5,207 nt of DNA from Polynucleobacter meluiroseus. GTDB taxonomy: Bacteria > Bacteroidota > Bacteroidia > Flavobacteriales_D > Crocinitomicaceae. Positions 1-5,207 of the stretch are shown piece after piece. Numbering within the stretch: position 1 is the first letter of the stretch; the number at the start of each line of letters is the position of its first letter. Location: contig CALQBB020000093.1 in the NCBI GenBank assembly GCA_943328715.2, forward strand, positions 1 to 5,207, in the 5' to 3' direction. The position numbers and the translations under genes were made by a program. Under the pieces are notes generated by a model that worked only from the letters and a program-made list of their open reading frames with translations, was not told the origin of the DNA and ran no database searches.

Positions 1-678
1 ACCGCCACTGACATGTGCGCCAGGCAGGTTCGTGCGGATCCATTTTGTTGCCTTGAAAAAATCTAAGGCATTGTTGTTATGCTCCTCCATTCCTGTTGCC
101 ACAGGGAAAATATTGGGATCAAAAATGATGTCTTCCTTAGCAAAAAGCACCACTTGGGTAAGAATGTCGTAAGATCGTTGACAAATTTCAATTCGTCGTT
201 CATAACTGTCCGCCTGACCATTTTCGTCAAAGGCCATGACAATTACCGCGGCGCCATATCGCTTTATTTTTTTGGCTTGTTCGATGAATTTTTCTTCACC
301 TTCTTTTAATGAAATGGAATTGACAATCCCTTTTCCTTGCACACATTTTAATCCGGCTTCGATGATTTCCCACTTAGAGCTATCAATCATGATGGGAACA
401 CGTGCAATATCAGGTTCGGCTGCGATGAGGTTTAAGAAACGAATCATGGCCTCTTTTCCATCAATCATTCCTTCATCCATGTTGATGTCAATAATCTGTG
501 CACCTCCTTCTACTTGCTCTCTTGCAACAGCAACAGCTGCTTCATAATCTCCTTCCTGAATCATGCGTAAAAACGCCCTTGAACCAGTTACATTCGTGCG
601 TTCACCAATATTGATGAAATTGCTTTCCGCATTTACAATGAGTGGTTCGAGTCCAGATAATTTCAATGATTGTGACAT
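1..678 (-). CDS. metH: Methionine synthase, folate-binding and downstream modules (partial, split MetH second subunit)
   Basis: This is the 5' part (226 codons) of a gene that continues past the left edge; no stop codon interrupts it. The translation matches the methyltetrahydrofolate (pterin-binding) module of cobalamin-dependent methionine synthase. Visible motifs are LSGLEP (residues 7-12), [11 protein letters not shown] (23-33), DINMDEG (64-70), MIDSSKW (97-103), GKGIVNSIS (115-123), [11 protein letters not shown] (147-157) and FDPNIF (186-191). In one-piece MetH this module binds 5-methyl-THF, whose methyl group goes to cobalamin and then to homocysteine. The cobalamin and reactivation modules would follow off-window and are not seen. 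The ATG at 676-678 is chosen because LSGLEP follows within seven residues, as it does just after the interdomain linker of E. coli MetH. The gene lies 20 bases after the homocysteine-module gene in a different frame, so the two are probably cotranscribed. There is no Shine-Dalgarno sequence. Identity is firm; the full length of the subunit is unknown. Confidence 0.95.
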   Translation of the reverse strand, partial: MSQSLKLSGLEPLIVNAESNFINIGERTNVTGSRAFLRMIQEGDYEAAVAVAREQVEGGAQIIDINMDEGMIDGKEAMIRFLNLIAAEPDIARVPIMIDSSKWEIIEAGLKCVQGKGIVNSISLKEGEEKFIEQAKKIKRYGAAVIVMAFDENGQADSYERRIEICQRSYDILTQVVLFAKEDIIFDPNIFPVATGMEEHNNNALDFFKATKWIRTNLPGAHVSGG

Positions 679-698
679 GTTTTTCAAGAAAAAGTGAG

Positions 699-1688
699 TT
701 ATGCTAGATTGAATTGGCGTGGTGCGTAATTTTTCGCGATGTCTGCAATCGCTCTAATGTGCTCTGGGGTTGTTCCGCAACAACCACCGATAATATTGAC
801 CAAACTTTCATCGAGGAAAGTTTTGATTTGATTTGCCATCATTTGTGGACTTTCTTCGTATTGTCCGAATTCATTTGGGAGTCCGGCATTTGGATGTGCG
901 CTGACAGCAAAGGTTGATTTTTCATTCAAAATCTGTAAATATGGCCGCATCATCGAAGCTCCTAAAGCACAATTTAATCCAATGGATAGTAAGGGCATAT
1001 GGGAAAGTGAGATCAAAAATGCTTCGGTTGTTTGTCCGGTTAATGTTCGTCCACTTTGATCCGTGATGGTTCCGGATACCATAATGGGAAGTTTGATTTT
1101 TCGTTCCTCAAATACTTCGTCAATGGCGTAAAGTGCCGCTTTTGCGTTTAGTGTATCAAAGATGGTTTCTACAAGAAGAAGATCGACTCCACCATCTATT
1201 AAGGCGTTCACTTGTTGTTTGTAGGCAAGAACGAGGTCGTCGAAACTGACCGCTCGGTAACCAGGATCGTTTACATCTGGAGAAATTGAGGCCGTTCGAT
1301 TCGTTGGACCAATGGATCCAGCTACGAATCTAGTTCGATCTGTAAATTCGTCACAAACTTCTTTCGCGATTTTCGCACTTTCGAAGTTTATGGCGTAAAC
1401 AGCGTCTTCTAGTCCGTAATCCGCCTGCGCGATCGTCGTTCCTGAAAAGGTATTTGTTTCGATGATGTCCGCTCCGGCTTGCAAATACTGACGATGAATA
1501 TCCTTAATGATTTCTGGTCTAGTAATCGACAAGAGGTCATTATTTCCTTTTAAGGGTTTGTCATGTTGTTCAAACGCACCTTCTCGGAAGTCAAATTCTT
1601 CCAAATGGTGACGTTGGATCATGGTTCCCATGGCTCCGTCAAGTACTAAAATACGAGTGGCTAATGCTGTTTCTATTGCGCTTTTCAT
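699..1688 (-). CDS. metH: Homocysteine S-methyltransferase module of split methionine synthase
   Basis: This 329-residue protein corresponds to the N-terminal homocysteine-binding barrel of cobalamin-dependent methionine synthase. That module activates homocysteine on zinc and accepts the methyl group from methylcobalamin. The three zinc ligands are visible: Cys240 in GLNC and Cys303-Cys304 in GGCCGT. Their spacing of 63 residues equals that of Cys247 and Cys310-311 in E. coli MetH. Other family motifs are [10 protein letters not shown] (16-25), ETNTF (77-81) and GPTN (127-130). The protein stops shortly after APRQ (322-325), where the E. coli enzyme enters the linker to its folate module; here that module is a separate gene 20 bases downstream. 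The ATG start agrees with the E. coli N-terminus, about 17 residues before the DGAMGT motif. A SAM-I riboswitch lies in the leader, so high SAM should reduce expression. A stand-alone MmuM-type methyltransferase is less likely given the neighbouring MetH modules and the MetH-like sequence. Confidence 0.95.
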   Translation of the reverse strand: MKSAIETALATRILVLDGAMGTMIQRHHLEEFDFREGAFEQHDKPLKGNNDLLSITRPEIIKDIHRQYLQAGADIIETNTFSGTTIAQADYGLEDAVYAINFESAKIAKEVCDEFTDRTRFVAGSIGPTNRTASISPDVNDPGYRAVSFDDLVLAYKQQVNALIDGGVDLLLVETIFDTLNAKAALYAIDEVFEERKIKLPIMVSGTITDQSGRTLTGQTTEAFLISLSHMPLLSIGLNCALGASMMRPYLQILNEKSTFAVSAHPNAGLPNEFGQYEESPQMMANQIKTFLDESLVNIIGGCCGTTPEHIRAIADIAKNYAPRQFNLA

Positions 1689-1713
1689 GTGCGTGTAATA
1701 ACAAAAGAAATGT

Positions 1714-1736
1714 GTCGGAAACAGAATCGTTTCAAC
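1714..1736 (-). terminator. Candidate expression-platform hairpin of the SAM riboswitch
   Basis: On the minus strand GTTGAAAC can pair with GTTTC(C)GAC around a six-base loop, giving eight pairs with one bulged C. A U-rich tract (TTTCTTTTGTTATT, about 1697-1710) follows after three or four bases. The first three bases of the hairpin (1734-1736) also belong to the 3' strand of aptamer helix P1, so the two structures compete slightly. The stem is weak in GC and the U-tract is interrupted. It may therefore be a poor intrinsic terminator, or the switch may act on translation instead. The hairpin ends 25 bases before the metH ATG. Confidence 0.35.
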
Positions 1737-1837
1737 TTATCTTTTCCCTAAAATAGGAATCGGATTTGGCACCTTTTCCATGAAGGCAGGTTGCCAAGGT
1801 TTCGTAGGGCCAGTCCCTCCACCTTTCTTTATAAGTT
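1734..1837 (-). ncRNA. SAM-I (S-box) riboswitch aptamer upstream of metH
   Basis: Read on the minus strand, the segment follows the SAM-I consensus nearly throughout. It contains AAAGAAAGGTGGAGGGACTG, then GGCCC, then a kink-turn-like CGAAACC, then GGCAACC, and later AAGGTGCCAAATCC and AAAAGATAAG. Helix P1 is formed by AACTTAT (1837-1831) and ATAAGTT (1740-1734), seven perfect pairs. P3 can form from ACCT with AGGT around 1772-1792. P4 is TTCCTA (1759-1754) with TAGGGA (1750-1745) around a TTT loop, including one G-U pair. SAM-I aptamers bind S-adenosylmethionine and usually switch off methionine and SAM genes when SAM is plentiful. The aptamer ends 45 bases before the start codon of the homocysteine-module gene, which, with the second metH gene behind it, is the evident target. 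The class assignment is strong; the switching mechanism is not settled by the sequence. Confidence 0.93.
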
Positions 1838-1851
1838 TATTTAAATGAACG

Positions 1852-1882
1852 TTGCTGCAAAATTACGTCAATTTTATTTTTT
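1852..1882 (+). promoter_or_regulatory. Weak candidate promoter for dgkA
   Basis: On the plus strand TTG (1852-1854) is followed after 20 bases by TATTTTTT (1875-1882), which differs from the Bacteroidota -7 consensus TAnnTTTG only at the last base. Transcription would start near 1889 and leave a leader of roughly 11 bases before the ATG at 1900. The element sits almost entirely inside the opposing metH promoter candidate. The T-rich background makes this a low-confidence call. Confidence 0.25.
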
Positions 1883-1889
1883 TAACTAA
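1858..1889 (-). promoter_or_regulatory. Candidate Bacteroidota promoter for the SAM riboswitch-metH transcript
   Basis: On the minus strand TAATTTTG (1865-1858) matches the Bacteroidota -7 consensus TAnnTTTG exactly. A TTAG (1889-1886), one base from the -33 consensus TTTG, lies 20 bases upstream. Transcription would begin about 1851-1853, some 15 bases before riboswitch helix P1, which is a sensible position. The sequence context is AT-rich, so chance matching remains possible. Confidence 0.5.
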
Positions 1890-1899
1890 TTTCAAAACG

Positions 1900-2268
1900 A
1901 TGAAACACACAAACTTTTTTTCGGCACTAAAAATTGCCATGATTGGAATGCGAGAACTATTTGCTGAAAGTCGCAATGCTCGAATTCAATTAGTCATTTT
2001 CTTATTGGTTTTAATTGCCGGATTCATCGTTGATTTGAATCGATTTGAATGGCTTTGGCTCATGATTGCAAGTGCTATTGTTTTAGTATTAGAGGCAATG
2101 AATACGAGTATTGAATTATTGGCAGATGTGTACACACAAGAGTTCAATCTGAAAATCAAACAAGTGAAGGACATCGCAGCTGGGGCGGTATTAATAGCAA
2201 GTATTTTCGCAGCTATCGTTGGGGTCGTCATCTTCTTACCTCATTTAAGCGCAATGTTTCCATTGTAA
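1900..2268 (+). CDS. dgkA: DgkA-family diacylglycerol/undecaprenol kinase
   Basis: This small integral membrane kinase has 122 residues, the usual size of the family. Members phosphorylate diacylglycerol (E. coli type) or undecaprenol (many Gram-positive types) at the inner membrane, feeding phospholipid or cell-wall lipid-carrier recycling. The substrate cannot be read from this sequence. The signature EAMNTSIE (65-72) and the second conserved block KDIAAGAVL (90-98) are both present. Three hydrophobic helices are apparent at about 30-46, 50-66 and 95-114, after an amphipathic N-terminal helix. The ATG at 1900 is preferred over an in-frame TTG at 1852. Family alignment begins near MKHTNFFSALK, and the longer form would run through both promoter candidates. 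No Shine-Dalgarno sequence is visible. The last 24 bases overlap the end of convergent dprA. The upstream region is shared with the divergent metH leader. Confidence 0.92.
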   Translation: MKHTNFFSALKIAMIGMRELFAESRNARIQLVIFLLVLIAGFIVDLNRFEWLWLMIASAIVLVLEAMNTSIELLADVYTQEFNLKIKQVKDIAAGAVLIASIFAAIVGVVIFLPHLSAMFPL

Positions 2269-3348
2269 GGTATAGCGATTTCCCGAGCTCGAATGCACAA
2301 CGTTTTTCATCTCTAATTGAAATAAAAGCACATTTAATTGCGAAGTACTAAATCCTGATTTCATCGCAATCACATCAATGTGCGCCTCTTTTAGTTCAAC
2401 TAACGTTTGATAGACTTTTAATTCATTTTCTCCTAGTTCAGGGAATAATTCAAGTTGTTTTTTAGGTATGTCTAAATGCCAGTTCATGAACGTTAAAAAA
2501 TCTGTTCCATTCTGTATCAAATGCGCCTTCTGTTTTTGTATCAACCAGTTACATCCCTCAGATTGTTCTTGATGGACGCTTCCGGGAAAGGCAAAAACAT
2601 CTCTATTGTAATCATTCCCGAGTTCCGCAGTGATGATGGAACCACCCTTCGTTTTACTTTCCACCACAATAATAGCATCTGACATTCCAGCAATAATCCG
2701 ATTTCTCATGGGAAAATTCATTCGATCAGGTTTTGTCCCGACGATGAACTCACTCATCCATCCACCATTTTCGAGCATTTTCTCTGCGACTTTTCGATGT
2801 TGGTATGGATAAATACGGTCTAAACTATGTCCGAAAACACCGATATTAAAGATTCCTTTTTGCACACAGGTCTCGTGAACGTGAATATCCACACCATAAG
2901 CTAAACCACTGATAACTGTTAGGTCCTTTGACTGTATCGTTTCTAATAATTCTTCTACTAGTTTTCGTCCATATTCGGTCTGATTTCTTGTGCCAACAAC
3001 CGATACAACGTTTGAATGATTTAAATCAGTTAGTCCCTTTGAGAAGAGAACAATGGGCGCATCTGGACATTGTCTCAACCTTCTAGGGTAATCTTCATCC
3101 ATGAAAAAATGCGATTTAATGTGGTTTCGCTCATTGAAAGACTGTTGTTTTTCTGCGGTAAATAATGCTTCACCGCGGTTCATTTCCTTTAAAATGGAGA
3201 GCGAAACGCCCGTTTGAAGGTGCAGTTCTCGGTCGGATTGCGTGAATAAATCCGAGAGTGAGGATAGTTTCCCTAAAATCCTTGTTGCTCTGGAAGGACC
3301 AATTCCTTTCAGTTGTCCGAGGGCGATTTTGTAAAGTTCAAGTGACAT
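2245..3348 (-). CDS. dprA: DNA-processing protein DprA (Smf)
   Basis: DprA binds single-stranded DNA in the cytoplasm and loads RecA on it during natural transformation; it is also widespread in bacteria not known to be competent. The 367-residue protein has the standard order of parts. A helix-hairpin-helix-like N-terminus contains GIGPSRATRIL (15-25). A Rossmann-like core (about 85-285) has VGTR (118-121), SGLAYGVD (147-154), FPMRNRIIAG (212-221), GGSIITAELG (235-244), FPG (254-256) and GCNWLI (265-270). A C-terminal winged helix (about 305-361) may help protein contacts. The length is typical for a three-domain DprA, and all core motifs are intact. The ATG at 3346-3348 is chosen over an in-frame TTG three codons earlier. 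The gene stands alone on its strand here, with no topA or other competence gene beside it. It converges on and overlaps dgkA, and 63 bases separate it from the divergent receptor gene. I saw no exact TAnnTTTG box in that gap. Confidence 0.95.
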   Translation of the reverse strand: MSLELYKIALGQLKGIGPSRATRILGKLSSLSDLFTQSDRELHLQTGVSLSILKEMNRGEALFTAEKQQSFNERNHIKSHFFMDEDYPRRLRQCPDAPIVLFSKGLTDLNHSNVVSVVGTRNQTEYGRKLVEELLETIQSKDLTVISGLAYGVDIHVHETCVQKGIFNIGVFGHSLDRIYPYQHRKVAEKMLENGGWMSEFIVGTKPDRMNFPMRNRIIAGMSDAIIVVESKTKGGSIITAELGNDYNRDVFAFPGSVHQEQSEGCNWLIQKQKAHLIQNGTDFLTFMNWHLDIPKKQLELFPELGENELKVYQTLVELKEAHIDVIAMKSGFSTSQLNVLLFQLEMKNVVHSSSGNRYTLQWKHCA

Positions 3349-3411
3349 AAAATTCAAAAAAATGATTAGATTCGTAATATTAAGTTAACAAAAAATAGCA
3401 GGCTTCCCCGC

Positions 3412-5207
3412 ATGAAAAATTACTTTTTTGCATTTTTTTGCATTCTTCAAGCAAACATTTTCGCGCAAATATCAGGTGTCGTTTTTGACAAAGAATCAAA
3501 AAGTGTCATCCCTCAAGTTTCGGTCAAATCGTCCGAAAACGAAAAGGTCGAGTCGAATGCATATGGAACCTTTGTCATTCCTGTAAAGAAATTACCTGTC
3601 ACACTCTATTTTTATAAAAAGGGATATGAAGTGGATTCCATGCGAATTCAACAAATGGAATATGTGAATATGCCCTTATCGATACTTTCACAAGATGTAA
3701 AAACCGTTGTTGTTACCTCGGGAAAAAGAAATCAAAACATTGAAGAAATTCCAATTTCTATCGAAATTTTGAAACCTGCATTAATTGCGAACAAAGGATT
3801 CACAAATCTTGAACAAGCGGTAAATCAAAGTCCGGGTGTATTTACTATGGACGGTCAAGTCAGTATTCGAGGTGGAGGTGGATATGCCTACGGCGCAGGT
3901 AGCCGCGTCATGTTGTTGTGGAATGGAATTCCCATGCTTTCTCCGGATGTCGGAGATGTGAAATGGAATGCCGTTCCAATGGAACAGGCATCGCAAATTG
4001 AAATTTTGAAAGGAGCGTCGTCAGTACTCTATGGAAGCGGGGCATTGAACGGAATTATTGCTTTGACAGAAAAAGAAGCAAAACCAGAAGGACAACTTAC
4101 GATGAAATACCAGTCGGGAGTTTACGGTGATCCAAAACGAAGTTCCATGACATGGTGGGACAGAAATCCAACGAGTCATTTGCTTGATGTCTATTATGGA
4201 AAATCAAAGGGAAGATTAGGTTATACCATCGGAGTGAACGGACTCATCGATGAAGGCTACCGCGAAGGCAACGACGAAAAACGCGCTCGTATCAACGGCT
4301 CTTTGTATTACTTCTCAAAAAAACACCCGAAAATGAAGGCGGGGATGAGTTACCAATTTCAGTGGCAAGACAAAGGAGTTTTTATTCTGTGGAAAAACGA
4401 TTCCATGGGATACCAAGCACTTGAAAACACCTTAAGTCGTCAGCGTGCTATTCGCTTAAATGTGGATCCGTATGTAAAATTCATCGACAAACACGACAAT
4501 AAACATTACTTGCGAACAAGGTATTACTTGGTCACCACGGGAAATTCCGACAAGGTTTACGATGCCTCTTTAGCGGAAATGTATTATGCGGATTACAACA
4601 TTCAGAAAAAAATCGGCCATACGAATCTCATTTCTGGATTCATGAGCATGACCAACAAGGTGACAAGTTACGTTTTTGATAATCACTTGAGCAATAATTT
4701 AGCATTGTATGAGCAGTTGGAGACGAAGTTGAAGAAGCTAGACCTCACCGCTGGACTATGTTTGGAATATTGTCAGTTGGATAAATCCAAACCAGAGACC
4801 CAATTTGTGATTTCAGATAAGTTCACGTCTCCGGTTTATCCTATTTTTCGTCTAGGAACACATTATGCCATCAATAAAGCATCGCATTTAAGAGCATCGT
4901 TTGGACAAGGAATTCGTTTCCCGTCTGTAGCAGAGCGTTATATCTCCGCAGCCGTAGGTGGCGTGCGCATTTTTAGAAATCCGGATTTGCGTCCCGAAAC
5001 AGGTTGGAATAGTGAAATTGGGTGGAAGCAAATCCTCAAGTTTGGCAAATGGATGGGCATGATCGATGTCGCTGGATTTGTCAATCAATACAGTAACATG
5101 ACCGAATTCTCCTTCGGAGTTTATAAGCCTGATACAATGGCAACACTCCAAACAAGTAATCCGAATGCCCTTAATTACCTGTACAATTGGGTTGGATTTC
5201 AAGCACA
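3412..5207 (+). CDS. TonB-dependent outer-membrane receptor (partial, C-terminus off-window)
   Basis: 598 codons are present and the reading frame is still open at the right edge. The N-terminus is a signal peptide with a hydrophobic core (about 4-16) and a likely cut between Ala18 and Gln19. Residues about 20-95 form a carboxypeptidase-regulatory-like beta-sandwich, as in many Bacteroidota receptors. A TonB-box-like TVVVT lies at 98-102. The plug domain follows (about 108-220) with SIRG (151-154), WNGIP (170-174) and IEILKGASSVLYGSGALNG (196-214). From about 225 the sequence becomes alternating aromatic beta-barrel strands, including RFPSVAERY (502-510) and NPDLRPE (523-529). Such receptors import a bound ligand into the periplasm using TonB-ExbBD energy. 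The ligand (siderophore, vitamin or other) cannot be told from this sequence. No SusD-like partner is seen upstream; the downstream side is outside the window. The ATG is preceded by no strong ribosome-binding site. Probably 100-200 residues are missing. Confidence 0.93.
   Translation, partial: MKNYFFAFFCILQANIFAQISGVVFDKESKSVIPQVSVKSSENEKVESNAYGTFVIPVKKLPVTLYFYKKGYEVDSMRIQQMEYVNMPLSILSQDVKTVVVTSGKRNQNIEEIPISIEILKPALIANKGFTNLEQAVNQSPGVFTMDGQVSIRGGGGYAYGAGSRVMLLWNGIPMLSPDVGDVKWNAVPMEQASQIEILKGASSVLYGSGALNGIIALTEKEAKPEGQLTMKYQSGVYGDPKRSSMTWWDRNPTSHLLDVYYGKSKGRLGYTIGVNGLIDEGYREGNDEKRARINGSLYYFSKKHPKMKAGMSYQFQWQDKGVFILWKNDSMGYQALENTLSRQRAIRLNVDPYVKFIDKHDNKHYLRTRYYLVTTGNSDKVYDASLAEMYYADYNIQKKIGHTNLISGFMSMTNKVTSYVFDNHLSNNLALYEQLETKLKKLDLTAGLCLEYCQLDKSKPETQFVISDKFTSPVYPIFRLGTHYAINKASHLRASFGQGIRFPSVAERYISAAVGGVRIFRNPDLRPETGWNSEIGWKQILKFGKWMGMIDVAGFVNQYSNMTEFSFGVYKPDTMATLQTSNPNALNYLYNWVGFQA

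Noticed and set aside
79..547. Two plus-strand open frames, of 76 and 103 codons, opposite the folate-module gene
   Set aside because: They lie antisense to a strongly conserved MetH coding region, show no recognisable domain, and overlap each other in different frames.
679..740. metH as one gene broken by a frameshift near the A-run at 730-734
   Set aside because: The upstream frame keeps MetH-like sequence (APRQ) past the A-run to its own stop. The alternative frame between there and the second ATG has no linker similarity. A natural split fits better.
714..917. Plus-strand open frame opposite the homocysteine-module gene
   Set aside because: It is the antisense shadow of the conserved GGCCGT region of MetH and has no recognisable features.
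1852..1899. Longer DgkA starting at TTG 1852
   Set aside because: The extra 16 residues do not belong to the family and would cover both promoter candidates. The ATG at 1900 gives the usual 122-residue protein.
1986..2231. Minus-strand open frame opposite dgkA
   Set aside because: It is antisense to the conserved membrane kinase and has no independent support.
2630..2812. Plus-strand open frame opposite dprA
   Set aside because: It is the shadow of the conserved DprA core (FPMRNRIIAG and GGSIITAELG regions).
3349..3357. DprA starting at TTG 3357
   Set aside because: An ATG three codons downstream is a better start, and the extra residues carry nothing conserved.
3349..3411. Promoter or riboswitch in the dprA-receptor gap
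   Set aside because: The 63 bases are AT-rich, but I found no exact TAnnTTTG box on either strand and no room for a riboswitch aptamer. A small GTTAAC palindrome at 3384-3389 is too short to interpret.
3781..3996. Minus-strand open frame opposite the receptor plug domain
   Set aside because: The sense strand codes a continuous TonB receptor; the antisense frame has no recognisable domain.
4888..5202. Minus-strand open frame with several Cys and His residues opposite the receptor barrel
   Set aside because: The Cys/His content suggested a metal-binding protein, but the spacing fits no known motif and the sense frame is a clear receptor barrel.

Overview
The window looks like chromosomal DNA from a Bacteroidota bacterium, probably flavobacterial. 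It is moderately AT-rich. The gene starts are AT-rich with no clear Shine-Dalgarno sequence. A TAnnTTTG-type -7 box is present. One gene is an outer-membrane TonB-dependent receptor with the N-terminal carboxypeptidase-regulatory-like domain common in this phylum. The lineage is inferred from these traits, not from a database match.

Layout from left to right. Positions 1-1688 (minus strand) carry a cobalamin-dependent methionine synthase that is divided into two genes. The upstream gene encodes the zinc/homocysteine module. The downstream gene starts 20 bases after it, encodes the folate (pterin-binding) module and whatever follows, and runs off the left edge. Ahead of the pair, at 1734-1837, lies a well-formed SAM-I (S-box) riboswitch on the minus strand, with a candidate promoter just upstream of it. 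SAM sensed by the leader should lower expression of the enzyme that remakes methionine, the precursor of SAM.

Positions 1900-2268 (plus strand) encode a small three-helix membrane kinase of the DgkA family. Its 3' end overlaps the 3' end of a convergent dprA gene (2245-3348, minus strand) by 24 bases. DprA is the DNA-processing protein that loads RecA on incoming single-stranded DNA. Divergent from dprA, at 3412-5207 (plus strand), is the first 598 residues of a TonB-dependent outer-membrane receptor, cut by the right edge.

Only the metH pair and its riboswitch form a clear functional unit. dgkA, dprA and the receptor look like unrelated housekeeping or surface genes. No mobile element, CRISPR array, tRNA or rRNA is visible, and I found no convincing undescribed system. 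The points most worth a second look are the position of the metH split, the riboswitch expression platform, and the codon-register antisense overlap of dgkA and dprA.
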